Origin: an uncultured Rhodospirillaceae bacterium
Lineage (GTDB): Bacteria; Pseudomonadota; Alphaproteobacteria; Rhodospirillales; Magnetospirillaceae
Assembly (NCBI GenBank): GCA_937887565.1
Contig: CALABS010000070.1
Coordinates: 62,001 to 126,000, forward strand
DNA: 64,000 bases
Direction: 5' to 3'
Under the pieces are notes generated by a model. It worked only from the letters and a program-made list of their open reading frames with translations. It was not told the DNA's origin and did not search any database. The position numbers were made by a program, and so were the translations under genes. Of the stretch, positions 37,284 through 45,349 are shown in pieces; the stretch's first letter is position 1, and each line of letters starts with the position of its first letter.

Positions 37284-38198
37284 ATGAACGTCTATCTTCC
37301 CATCGCCGAGATGTCGCTGGACCTCACCTCGCTGCTGCTGCTGGGGGGCGGGGTCGGCGTGCTGTCGGGGCTGTTCGGGGTGGGGGGCGGGTTCCTGCTG
37401 ACGCCGTTGCTGATCTTCCTGGGGGTGCCGCCGCCGGTGGCGGTGGCGACCGGCGCCAATCAGGTGGTCGGCGCCTCGGTATCGGGGCTGTTCGCCCATT
37501 GGCGCCGGCGCAACGTGGACGTCCGCATGGGAAGCGTGCTGCTGGCGGGCGGCCTGGCCGGGTCGTGGGCCGGGGTGGCGTTGTTCGCCTGGCTGAACCG
37601 GAGCGGGCAGTTGGACCTGGCCATCAGCCTGGCCTATGTGGTGTTCCTGGGCATCGTCGGCGGCCTGATGGCGGCGGAATCGGTGGTCACCCTGAGGCGG
37701 CGGCGCCTGTCCCCCATCGCCCCCCGCAAGCGGCACCGCCACCCCTATCCCAACCTGCCCTTCAAGCTGCGCTTTCCCCGCTCGGGCCTTTACATCAGCG
37801 CGCTGGTACCGCTGGCGGTGGGCGCGGTCGGCGGGCTGCTGTCGGCGATGATGGGGGTGGGCGGCGGCTTCGTCATGGTGCCGCTGATGATCTACGTCCT
37901 GGAGATGCCGACGGCGGTGGTCATCGGCACCTCGCTGTTCCAGGTGCTGTTCGTCACCGCCAACGTCACCTTGCTGCATGCGGTGACCACCCAGACGGTG
38001 GACGTGCTGCTGATGGTGACGCTGCTGGTGGGCGGCGCGGTGGGAGCCCAGTTCGGCGCCCGCTTCGGCGCCCGCCTCCGGGCCGAGCATCTGCGGTTGC
38101 TGCTGGCCGGGCTGGTGCTGGCGGTCTGCCTCCGCCTAGCCCTCGACCTGGTGCTGCCGCCGGCCGACCTGTTCAGCCTGGAGCCCCGGCTGGGATAG
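37284..38198 (+). CDS. TauE/SafE (TSUP) family sulfite/organosulfonate exporter
   Basis: The 304-residue membrane protein has two homologous halves, each with the family glycine-rich motif: GLFGVGGGFLLTPLLI near residues 32-47 and LSAMMGVGGGFVMVPLM near 187-203. A basic cytoplasmic loop (RRRRLSPIAPRKRHRHP) separates them. TSUP proteins export sulfite, sulfoacetate or related anions. Its place beside sulfide-oxidation genes suggests sulfite or thiosulfate handling. A start at 37311 (MSLDLTS) is also possible. Confidence 0.9.
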   Translation: MNVYLPIAEMSLDLTSLLLLGGGVGVLSGLFGVGGGFLLTPLLIFLGVPPPVAVATGANQVVGASVSGLFAHWRRRNVDVRMGSVLLAGGLAGSWAGVALFAWLNRSGQLDLAISLAYVVFLGIVGGLMAAESVVTLRRRRLSPIAPRKRHRHPYPNLPFKLRFPRSGLYISALVPLAVGAVGGLLSAMMGVGGGFVMVPLMIYVLEMPTAVVIGTSLFQVLFVTANVTLLHAVTTQTVDVLLMVTLLVGGAVGAQFGARFGARLRAEHLRLLLAGLVLAVCLRLALDLVLPPADLFSLEPRLG

Positions 38199-38204
38199 GA
38201 CGCT

Positions 38205-38227
38205 CCCGGCCGGATCGGCCGGCCGGG
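38205..38227. terminator. Bidirectional hairpin between convergent genes
   Basis: CCCGGCC (38205-38211) pairs with GGCCGGG (38221-38227) in the 42-base gap between the convergent exporter and tetraheme cytochrome genes. There is no T-tract, so it is only a weak intrinsic terminator candidate. Confidence 0.4.
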
Positions 38228-38240
38228 ATGTCAAGGGATG

Positions 38241-38864
38241 CTAGAGGTCGTCCTCGCTGGCCCGCGGCAGCTTGTGGGCCACGCCCTTGTGGCAGTCGAT
38301 GCAGGTCTTGCCCTCCATGGCCGCCTGCGGATGCTTGAGGCGGGCGGCGGTGCCCTGCTTGCCGAGCGCCATGGAGTCGAAGGAGTGGCAGTTGCGGCAT
38401 TCGCGGGAATCGCTCTTGGCCATGTAGGCCCACACCTTCTCGGCCAGCCGCTGGCGGTTCTCCTCCAGCTTCTCGGGGGTCGAGATGGTGCCCTTGATCT
38501 CGTGGACGATGTCGTTGTAGGCCAGGAACTTGCGCACCAGCTTGGGTCCCAGCGCCTTGGGCACGTGGCAGTCGGCGCACTGGGCGTGGGCGCCCGAGCG
38601 GTTCAGGTAATGGACCGACTCGCGGTATTCCTCGTAGTTCTGCTTCATGGAATGGCACGAGATGCAGAAATCGGTGCGGTTGGTCCATTCGATGGCCGAC
38701 ACGAAGCCGGCCATGCCGAAGATGCCCATCACCACGCCGGCCCACACCAGCGTCATGCGCCGCCAGAAGTTCTTTTGCGACGTTTGGCGCTTGGAGTGCC
38801 GCCCGGGATGGGCGGCACCCTCCGTCGCGGGCTCGCCTAGCCCGCGACCCTTGTGGACGGTCAT
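38241..38864 (-). CDS. NapC/NirT-family tetraheme cytochrome c
   Basis: The 207-residue protein has one N-terminal membrane anchor (TLVWAGVVMGIFGMAGFVSA) and four haem sites (CISCH, CADCH, CRNCH, CIDCH), with the spacing of NapC/NirT quinol dehydrogenases. NRTDFCISCHSM is the hallmark first-haem segment. It would take electrons from quinol to a periplasmic acceptor. It overlaps the diheme cytochrome gene (ATGA). No nap or nir reductase is in the window, so the partner is probably the diheme protein. The N-terminus is unusually basic and polar for about 35 residues. Confidence 0.93.
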   Translation of the reverse strand: MTVHKGRGLGEPATEGAAHPGRHSKRQTSQKNFWRRMTLVWAGVVMGIFGMAGFVSAIEWTNRTDFCISCHSMKQNYEEYRESVHYLNRSGAHAQCADCHVPKALGPKLVRKFLAYNDIVHEIKGTISTPEKLEENRQRLAEKVWAYMAKSDSRECRNCHSFDSMALGKQGTAARLKHPQAAMEGKTCIDCHKGVAHKLPRASEDDL

Positions 38865-39535
38865 TTCGGCAGCTGGGTGATGTAGGCGATGATGTCGGCG
38901 GCGATGGAGTTGTCGAAGGCCCGCAGCATGGGCATCGCCTCGGCCGGCTGGCCGTTCAGGGCCTTGTGCAGGACGGCGGTCGGATACTCCGAGGCCTGGC
39001 CGAGCGCCATGCCGGTGGACACCTTCTTGCCGTCGAGGCCGTGGCAGACGCCGCACAGCGAATTGTAGTAGACCTCGCCCTTGGCGCCGTTGCCCTTGGG
39101 CTTGCTGGCCGCCAGATCGACATACTTGGCCATGTCCACCTGGCCCTTGGACACGAACATGGCGAGATCGCCGGCGTCCTTGTCGTTGAGCTTGTCGGGG
39201 CCGTATTGATGGGTCTTGTCGCGCAGGATGGCGACGATGGCGGCCGGGTCCTTGCCGGCGGCGCCCTTGATGCCCTTCACGCCGGTCTCCTTGTCGCCGG
39301 TGTAGTCCCAGCCGTGGCAGGTGACGCACCGCCACGACTGCTTGGCCTTCTTGCCGGTGTAGCTGGGATGGGCATCCTCGGGACGGGTGGATTTGATTTC
39401 CTTGTACCAGGTGTCGTACAGACGGCCACCGCGCGCGATCGAGGTCTCGATCTCGGCGGCGTCGGCCGCGACGGACCAACCGGTTGCGATGGCCGCGACG
39501 GCGGCGATGGCGACGAAAAGGCGACGCGCGTTCAT
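38861..39535 (-). CDS. Periplasmic diheme cytochrome c
   Basis: The 224-residue protein has a signal peptide (LFVAIAAVAAIATGWSVAADAAE) and two haem sites, CVTCH and CGVCH. It begins with GGRLYDTWYKEI, seen in cytochromes coded next to tetraheme quinol dehydrogenases. The start at 39535 gives a clean signal sequence. It is the first gene of the two-gene unit with the NapC-like protein and the likely periplasmic electron acceptor. Confidence 0.87.
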   Translation of the reverse strand: MNARRLFVAIAAVAAIATGWSVAADAAEIETSIARGGRLYDTWYKEIKSTRPEDAHPSYTGKKAKQSWRCVTCHGWDYTGDKETGVKGIKGAAGKDPAAIVAILRDKTHQYGPDKLNDKDAGDLAMFVSKGQVDMAKYVDLAASKPKGNGAKGEVYYNSLCGVCHGLDGKKVSTGMALGQASEYPTAVLHKALNGQPAEAMPMLRAFDNSIAADIIAYITQLPK

Positions 39536-39607
39536 GTGGACGTGTTCCCTCTCACCTGTGCGGGCTTCGACCGGGCGGGTAAACCCCGCCTTCGGCATGC
39601 GAGTTCT

Positions 39608-39624
39608 CTAATATGTGAAAACAT
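39608..39624. promoter_or_regulatory. AT-rich motif upstream of diheme cytochrome gene
   Basis: CTAATATGTGAAAACAT lies about 73 bases upstream of the diheme cytochrome start. Read on the minus strand it gives ATGTTTTCACATATTAG. That matches ATATTTTCAC-CTAATAT in front of fccA, suggesting a shared regulator or promoter core. Confidence 0.45.
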
Positions 39625-39720
39625 GAGGATGAAAACAAGAAAAAGAATCGCGCCCAGGATCATCTAGAAGCAGAAACTCACGCTCAATACTTATTTTTAC
39701 TGTTCGCGCAAGGCAGGAGA

Positions 39721-39747
39721 CACCACCCCTCATGTAGAGGGGTGGTG
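39721..39747 (-). terminator. Terminator hairpin after fccB
   Basis: A perfect 10-bp stem, CACCACCCCT with AGGGGTGGTG, around a 7-base loop, 30 bases past the fccB stop. It has only a weak T-rich tail on the minus strand. Confidence 0.6.
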
Positions 39748-39776
39748 CCACTCGGCCTTGGTCTTTGATCTGTCGA

Positions 39777-41063
39777 TCAGCCCCAGCTGTCCTGGGCGAT
39801 GCTCTGGTACCAGCCCACCGCGAAGTCCGCTTCCTTCTTGCGGAACTGATAGCTGGCGCCCATCGGGCTGACGCCGCCCGAGCCCTTGACGGTGCCGATC
39901 TTGCCGTCGGCGACCTCGAACACGGCGGCCACCGAGATGCCGTAGTCGGGGGCCAGCAGCGAGTAGCAGGTGTTGATGGCCGACAGCGCCATCGGCTTCT
40001 CGCCGGCCAGTTGGGAGACGATGGCGGCAGCACAGACCTTGGCCTGGCTGGACGCCGAGTAGCCCGACTTGGGCATGGCGCCGGCGATGGCGGCGTCGCC
40101 GATGACGTGGATGTCCTTGGCCTTGGTCGATTCGAAGGTGTTGGGATCGACCGGGCAGAACCCCGACTGGTCGGTCAGGCCGGCCTTGATGGCCAGCATG
40201 CCGGCCGTCTGCGGCGGGATGATGTTGGCGACGTCGGGCTTGAACTTCTCGAAGTCTGTCTCGACAACGCCGGCCTTGGCGTCGACCTTGGTCACCTTGC
40301 CGTTCTTGGCGGCGGGGACCCACTCGATCATCTCGTCGTAGATCTTCTCCCAGCCTTCCTTGAACAGCTTGTCCTTGGCGAAACCGTCCTTGGAGTCGAG
40401 GATCAGCACCTTCGACTTGGGCTTGTTCTTCTTCAGGTAGAAGGCGATCAGGCTGGCACGCTCGTAGGGCCCGGGCGGGCAGCGGAACGGATTGGCCGGG
40501 GCCGAGATGACCACGGTGCCGCCGTTCGGCATCGCCTCGAGCTGCTTGCGCAGCAGCGCGGTCTGCGGGCCGGCCTTCCAGGCGTGCGGCATCATGTGCG
40601 ACGCGGCCTCGTCATAGCCCGGGATGGCGTTCCACTTGAAGTCGATGCCCGGCGAAACCACCAGCTTGTCGTAGGCGATGGTGGTACCGTCCTTGGTGGT
40701 CACCGTCTTCTTGGCGGGGTCGATGCCCTCGACGCGGGCATTGACGAACTTGATGCCGTACTTGGCCTGCAGCATGTCGAACTTGCGCTCGATATACGAC
40801 AGGTCGTTCATCCCGGCGAGCACGGTGTTGGAGAACGGGCAGGTGAAGTGCGACTTGTCCTCGTCGATCAGGGTGACGTCGAGGGACGGGTTGTAGCGCT
40901 TCAGGTACTTGGCGGCGGTGGCGCCGCCGAAACCGCCGCCGACCACGACGATGCGGGGGCCCGAGCCCGAGGTGCCGGCACAGGCGGACAGGCCGCCGGC
41001 CAGGGTGACGGCGCCGGCCGCGCCCAGCAGTCCGTTGAAGGACCTGCGCGAGATATTGGTCAT
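39777..41063 (-). CDS. fccB: Flavocytochrome c sulfide dehydrogenase flavoprotein subunit
   Basis: The 428-residue protein has a twin-arginine signal (SRRSFNGLLG, residues 5-14), an FAD-binding GGGFGGATAAKYLKRYNP segment, and the cysteines of the family in HFTCPFSNTVLAG, PFRCPPGPYER and SGFCPVDPNTF. The last block before the flavin-binding domain end is GDAAIAGAMPKSGYSASSQAK. It oxidises sulfide (or polysulfide) in the periplasm and passes electrons to its haem partner, encoded 11 bases upstream. SoxF is the same family, and the pair could equally be named soxEF. Confidence 0.95.
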   Translation of the reverse strand: MTNISRRSFNGLLGAAGAVTLAGGLSACAGTSGSGPRIVVVGGGFGGATAAKYLKRYNPSLDVTLIDEDKSHFTCPFSNTVLAGMNDLSYIERKFDMLQAKYGIKFVNARVEGIDPAKKTVTTKDGTTIAYDKLVVSPGIDFKWNAIPGYDEAASHMMPHAWKAGPQTALLRKQLEAMPNGGTVVISAPANPFRCPPGPYERASLIAFYLKKNKPKSKVLILDSKDGFAKDKLFKEGWEKIYDEMIEWVPAAKNGKVTKVDAKAGVVETDFEKFKPDVANIIPPQTAGMLAIKAGLTDQSGFCPVDPNTFESTKAKDIHVIGDAAIAGAMPKSGYSASSQAKVCAAAIVSQLAGEKPMALSAINTCYSLLAPDYGISVAAVFEVADGKIGTVKGSGGVSPMGASYQFRKKEADFAVGWYQSIAQDSWG

Positions 41064-41074
41064 GACGCTCCCCC

Positions 41075-41383
41075 TTACTTCTTGCGGCTGGCGAAATAGG
41101 TGGCGATGGCGTCCAACTGCTCGTCGCTGTAGGCCTTGGCGATGCGGTCCATGACGGTCGGCTCGCGCCGGCCCGCCTTGTATTCCTTGAGCATCGACTT
41201 CAGCTCATCGAGCTTCTTGCTGGAAAACGCCGGCATGGCGCCGACCGAGTGCCCATCGGTGCCGTGGCACCCCGCGCAGGCGTCGGCCATCACCGCGATC
41301 GGATCGGCGGCCTGCGCGGCGACCGGCGCGGCGACCAACCCGAAGGCCAGGCATAGTGAGAGCGTGGTGGGACTACCCCTCAT
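41075..41383 (-). CDS. fccA: Flavocytochrome c haem subunit (monohaem cytochrome c)
   Basis: The 102-residue protein has a signal peptide (LCLAFGLVAAPVAAQAA) and one haem site, CAGCHG, with the distal Met in GAMPAFSSKKLDELKSML. A single-haem form of this size is the SoxE/FccA type. It lies directly upstream of the flavoprotein gene and probably shares its promoter. Confidence 0.9.
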   Translation of the reverse strand: MRGSPTTLSLCLAFGLVAAPVAAQAADPIAVMADACAGCHGTDGHSVGAMPAFSSKKLDELKSMLKEYKAGRREPTVMDRIAKAYSDEQLDAIATYFASRKK

Positions 41384-41418
41384 GACGGAACTCCTCCCTG
41401 GGACGTTTTTTAACGTTT

Positions 41419-41435
41419 ATATTAGGTGAAAATAT
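41419..41435. promoter_or_regulatory. Promoter core or operator of fccAB
   Basis: ATATTAGGTGAAAATAT is an imperfect palindrome with 5-base arms. On the minus strand it contains TAATAT, a good -10 candidate, about 36 bases downstream of the centre of the FNR-like box. It may therefore be the promoter core, an operator, or both. Confidence 0.45.
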
Positions 41436-41450
41436 CAGCCCGCCATCCGA

Positions 41451-41464
41451 TTGACAATAGTCAA
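41451..41464. promoter_or_regulatory. FNR/CRP-type binding site upstream of fccAB
   Basis: TTGACAATAGTCAA is a perfect palindrome (TTGAC-N4-GTCAA), close to the FNR-family consensus TTGAT-N4-ATCAA. Its centre is about 75 bases upstream of the fccA start, fitting class II activation from the TAATAT at 41419-41424. Confidence 0.6.
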
Positions 41465-41567
41465 CCGGCGCGCGACCGCGGGTCGGCGGGCAGCCAGGGA
41501 GCGGCGATGACGGCGGAACCGCCGTTCAGCTTGATGTCATTGGATTTTCAGGAGCGTGGAGGAAGTC

Positions 41568-41966
41568 TCAGAAGCCGGACTTGGTCCGCCCGCCGACCGC
41601 CTTCCAACCGAAGATTCCGCCCTGCATGCGGTTGATTTCGCCCTCGTAGCCCGAAACCGCCAGACGGGCGGCGGCCATGCCGCAGCGCGCCCCCGAGCGG
41701 CAGTGGATGACCAGCTTCTTGCCGTCGGCGACCGGCACCTTGGCCGGATCGAAGGACGACAGCGGAATGTGGCAGGCCCCGGGAATATGCTCGGCCATGT
41801 ATTCGTTGGCCTCGCGCACGTCGACCAACACCACCTCGCCGGCGTCGTACCACCCCTTGATCTCGGCGGCGCTGACCATCCGGATGTTCTCGTTCTCGGG
41901 GGAGGCGGGAAACAGGGTGCCGAACAGACGGTTGAGCATGGCGAGGAGGTCCCTTATGGCGGCCAT
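41568..41966 (-). CDS. Rhodanese-domain sulfurtransferase
   Basis: The 132-residue protein is one rhodanese domain with VSAAEIKGWYDAGEVVLVDVREANEY and the active-site loop HCRSGARCG, where Cys follows the usual VIH. A single soluble domain of this kind transfers sulfane sulfur. The ATG at 41966 lies only five bases from a likely regulatory motif, so MLNRLFG at 41939 may be the true start. Its location beside the sulfide dehydrogenase suggests a role in sulfur trafficking. Confidence 0.88.
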   Translation of the reverse strand: MAAIRDLLAMLNRLFGTLFPASPENENIRMVSAAEIKGWYDAGEVVLVDVREANEYMAEHIPGACHIPLSSFDPAKVPVADGKKLVIHCRSGARCGMAAARLAVSGYEGEINRMQGGIFGWKAVGGRTKSGF

Positions 41967-41970
41967 TTTT

Positions 41971-41990
41971 ATGTTAGGCGTTGCTAATAT
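41971..41990. promoter_or_regulatory. ATGTTAG-N6-CTAATAT motif upstream of rhodanese
   Basis: A near-perfect inverted repeat, ATGTTAG and CTAATAT with a six-base spacer, immediately upstream of the rhodanese gene. Such ATATTAG arms resemble operators of ArsR-family sulfide-responsive repressors (BigR/SqrR type), but no such regulator is in the window. Confidence 0.45.
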
Positions 41991-42106
41991 GCATGGGCCG
42001 CGTCCAATTGCAAGCCCGCTGTGACAATATGGGGGCGGGCGGCCCGCATTTCATCCGCCTTTAAGCCGCCACGGCCATCCTCCGCCTCCCGACGACGGAG
42101 GTGGCG

Positions 42107-44383
42107 ATGCGGAAACTGGGATCCTCGGTGGTGGCGCTGACGGTGGCGGGCGCCCTGGCGGGATGCGGCGGCGGCGGCGGCGCGGCCGGGGGTGGGAGCG
42201 GCGGCGGCGACGGCTGGGGCGGCCCGGTCGAGGGGCGCGTCGGCCCCGTCACCTCCAGCCCCCGCGTGGGCGGCCAGGACTTCGCCGCCGAAGCCAACCG
42301 CAACTACGGCCTGGCCGCCATCGGCGCCGATGACGCCCACGCCGCCGGCCGCACCGGCGCCGGCGTCACGGTGGCGGTGATCGACACCGGCATCGACCTC
42401 CAGCACGAGGATTTCGCCGGCGCCATCGACCCGGCCAGCATCGACATCGTATCCGGCGAGCACGCCAAGGTGGACGACCAGGGCGGACACGGAACCTCGG
42501 TGGCCGGCGTCATCGGCGCCCGCCGCGACGGCTTCGACGCCGTGGGCGTCGCCCCCGACTCCACCCTGTTGGCCGTCCGCGCCGACGCCACCGGCAGCTG
42601 CGCCAGCAAATGCAGCTTCTATCACTCGGATCTGGCCCGGGCCACCGACTACGCCGTCGCCAATGGCGGCCGGATCCTCAACTACAGCCTGGGCGGGGAC
42701 GGGCTGTCGGCGTCCTTCCAGGCCTCGCTGGCGGCGGCGGCGGCGCAAGGCCGCATCGTGGTGGCGGCGGCCGGCAACTCCGCCGACGCCGACCCCATCA
42801 ACCCGGCGCGCTGGGCGGCCGGCGCCGAGGCCAACGGACTGGGCCTGGCGGTGGGCGCCGTGGATGCCGCCAACACCCTGGCCAGCTTCAGCAACCGGGC
42901 CGGAGACGCCAAGGACTATTTCCTGGTCGCCCCCGGCGTCGCCGTCACCAGCACGCGCAACGGCGGCGGCACGCGCACCGTCAACGGCACCTCCTTCGCG
43001 GCGCCCCACGTGGCCGGCGCGGCGGCGGTGGTGTGGGGGGCGTCGCCGCACCTGACCGGCCAGCAGGTGGTGGATATCCTGCTGCAATCCGCCACCGACC
43101 TGGGCGCCGCCGGCACCGACGAGGTCTATGGCCGGGGGCTGCTGAACCTGGAGGCGGCCTTGCAGCCGCTGGGCGAGGAAACGGTGCCGACGGGGGCCAC
43201 CGTCGCCGACGGCGGCGCGCCGCTGGCCGCCACCGGCCTGGCGCTCGGCGGCGCCTTCGGCGACGCGGGATTCGATGCCCTGGCCAATTCGGTGTTCATG
43301 GATTCCTATGGCCGGCCCTTCCGCGCCGACCTGTCGGGAACGGTGGCCCGGCGCCGGTCCCCAGGGGCGCTGACGGCATGGCTGGACCAGGACCGGGAGA
43401 GCGCCGTCTCGCGCCCGGCGACCGGCGTCACCATGAGCCTGACGGCGCCCGAACAACCCCTGCCCGGCCCCCAGAAGACCCCAGGAAACACGGCGTCGCA
43501 GCCCCGCTTCGCCATTTCCGCCGATCTCGGCGGCCAGTCCGTGGCCGCCGCCCGCGGCCATGGGCTGGGCGCCCTGACGGGACTGGCTGCCTCCTCCCCC
43601 GCACTGGCGGCGCCCGGCCTGTCGGGAGAGGGGCTGGAGTCGCCGTTCCTGGCCTTGGCCGGCGACGGTTCGGCGGTGGCGGTGGGCCAGGACCTGGGCG
43701 ACGGCGTCGCCGTCACCCTGGGAGTGGCCGAGGATCGCGGAGAGGCCCTGCCCGGACTCGACGGCGCGCCCGAGCGCCGGGCCATGCTGGCCGAGGCGAC
43801 CCGGCGCTCGCCCGGCGGCACGGTGGTCGGCGTGCACGTCGGCACCCTGGCCGAGGCCGGCGGGCCGCTGGCCTCCACCGGCGGCGGCGCCCTGGACTTC
43901 GACCACGGCGCCGACACCGTCTTCACCGGCGTGTTCGCCGCCATGCCGGCCGGCGCGCGGACGACGCTGTTCGGCCGCTACGGGCTGGGGCTCACCGACG
44001 GCGACGCCCTGACCGGCGGGTTGTGGCGGGGCGCCGACCACCTGCGCAGCCGCGCCTTCGCGCTGGGGGCGTCGATGCGCGATGTCGGGCGTACCGGCGA
44101 CCGGCTGACCCTCAGCCTGTCGCGGCCGCTGAAGGTCACCTCGGGGACCGCCGACCTGGCGGTGCCGGCGGGCCGTGCCATGGACGGCACGGTGATCTAT
44201 CGCGGCGAAAGGGTGGACCTGTCGCCGTCGGGCGCCCAGACCGACCTCGAGGCGAACTGGGCGCTGCCGGTGGGCGACGGCCAGCGGCTGGTGCTTGGCG
44301 GCCTGCTGACCCTGCAGCCGGGCCACGACCGCGACGCCGGCCCCGAGGCGGCGGCGGGCGCCAAATACCGCCTGACGTGGTAG
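42107..44383 (+). CDS. Subtilisin-like S8 peptidase lipoprotein
   Basis: The 758-residue protein has a lipobox, GALAGC (about residues 17-22), a glycine-rich linker, and an S8 catalytic domain with Asp in VAVIDTGIDLQHEDF, His in GGHGTSVAG and Ser in NGTSFAAPHVAGAAAV. About 350 further residues follow, rich in beta-strand-type and Gly/Asp-rich segments and ending KYRLTW, a terminal aromatic as in outer-membrane beta-barrels. It is probably a surface or outer-membrane-linked protease. GGAGG five bases before ATG 42107 supports this start over the GTG at 42101. Confidence 0.9.
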   Translation: MRKLGSSVVALTVAGALAGCGGGGGAAGGGSGGGDGWGGPVEGRVGPVTSSPRVGGQDFAAEANRNYGLAAIGADDAHAAGRTGAGVTVAVIDTGIDLQHEDFAGAIDPASIDIVSGEHAKVDDQGGHGTSVAGVIGARRDGFDAVGVAPDSTLLAVRADATGSCASKCSFYHSDLARATDYAVANGGRILNYSLGGDGLSASFQASLAAAAAQGRIVVAAAGNSADADPINPARWAAGAEANGLGLAVGAVDAANTLASFSNRAGDAKDYFLVAPGVAVTSTRNGGGTRTVNGTSFAAPHVAGAAAVVWGASPHLTGQQVVDILLQSATDLGAAGTDEVYGRGLLNLEAALQPLGEETVPTGATVADGGAPLAATGLALGGAFGDAGFDALANSVFMDSYGRPFRADLSGTVARRRSPGALTAWLDQDRESAVSRPATGVTMSLTAPEQPLPGPQKTPGNTASQPRFAISADLGGQSVAAARGHGLGALTGLAASSPALAAPGLSGEGLESPFLALAGDGSAVAVGQDLGDGVAVTLGVAEDRGEALPGLDGAPERRAMLAEATRRSPGGTVVGVHVGTLAEAGGPLASTGGGALDFDHGADTVFTGVFAAMPAGARTTLFGRYGLGLTDGDALTGGLWRGADHLRSRAFALGASMRDVGRTGDRLTLSLSRPLKVTSGTADLAVPAGRAMDGTVIYRGERVDLSPSGAQTDLEANWALPVGDGQRLVLGGLLTLQPGHDRDAGPEAAAGAKYRLTW

Positions 44384-44519
44384 CCCCCATCTTTCGCCCA
44401 GGGGGTATTGGAACCCGAAGGAGGCATCCCCAACAATAATAATGATTAGCAGGGGTGGCGGCGCGCCGCCCCCCGTCCAAGGTCATTGCCGAAGCGAACG
44501 CCGCAGGGAGGCAGACGCC

Positions 44520-45338
44520 ATGAGTCGATTTCCTTGGGCCTGGGCAGCGGCTGGGGTGGTCGCGCTCGGCCTGGCGCCGGCCGCCCTGGGAGCCGAGCCG
44601 CTTCCCTGGGCCATCGGCTTCCAGAAGGGCGCCTCGCCCACCATGGAACACATCACCACGCTGTCGACCATCCTCAACGGCATCATCGTCGCCATCGTGG
44701 TGTTCGTGACCGCCCTGGTCGCCTATGTCGCCTGGCGCTTCAACGCCAAGCGCAACCCCACCCCCGCCACCTGGTCCCACAACACCAAGCTGGAGATCGC
44801 CTGGACCGCCATCCCGGCCCTGATCCTGCTGGTGATCGCCATCCCGTCCTTCCGCCTGCTCTATTTCATGGACAAGGCCCAGGACGCCGACATGACGCTC
44901 AAGGTGATCGGGCACCAGTGGTACTGGAGCTACGAGTATCCCGACCACGACTTCACCTTCGACGCGCTGATGCTGACCGACGAGGAACTGCAGCCGGGCC
45001 AGCTCCGCCTGCTGACCACCGACAATCCGGTGGTGCTGCCGGTGGGGGTGCCGATCCGCGTCATCATGACCGCCGACGACGTCATCCATTCGTGGGCGGT
45101 GCCGGCGCTCGGCATCAAGACCGACACCGTGCCCGGCCGCCTGAACGAGACCTGGGTCCAGATCAACGAGCCCGGCATCTATTACGGCCAATGTTCGGAG
45201 TTGTGCGGGGTCAACCACGGCTTCATGCCCATCATGGTCAGGGCGGTGCCCCAGGCCGACTACGACCGCTGGGTGGCCGACGCGAAATCCAGATTCGCCA
45301 GCATCTCCGGCCGCGTCGACGTGGCCGAGGCCAGATAG
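44520..45338 (+). CDS. coxB: Cytochrome c oxidase subunit II (aa3 type)
   Basis: The 272-residue protein has a signal peptide, two membrane helices, the HQWYWSYEYPD aromatic segment, DDVIHSWAVPALGIKTDTVPG, and CuA ligands in GQCSELCGVNHGFMPI. Unlike the other copy at 35234 it has no cytochrome c domain, so it takes electrons from a soluble or membrane cytochrome c. A GGGAGG ribosome site precedes ATG 44520. It starts a coxB-coxA-ctaG-coxC operon. Confidence 0.96.
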   Translation: MSRFPWAWAAAGVVALGLAPAALGAEPLPWAIGFQKGASPTMEHITTLSTILNGIIVAIVVFVTALVAYVAWRFNAKRNPTPATWSHNTKLEIAWTAIPALILLVIAIPSFRLLYFMDKAQDADMTLKVIGHQWYWSYEYPDHDFTFDALMLTDEELQPGQLRLLTTDNPVVLPVGVPIRVIMTADDVIHSWAVPALGIKTDTVPGRLNETWVQINEPGIYYGQCSELCGVNHGFMPIMVRAVPQADYDRWVADAKSRFASISGRVDVAEAR

Positions 45339-45349
45339 GGGGGACCGCC

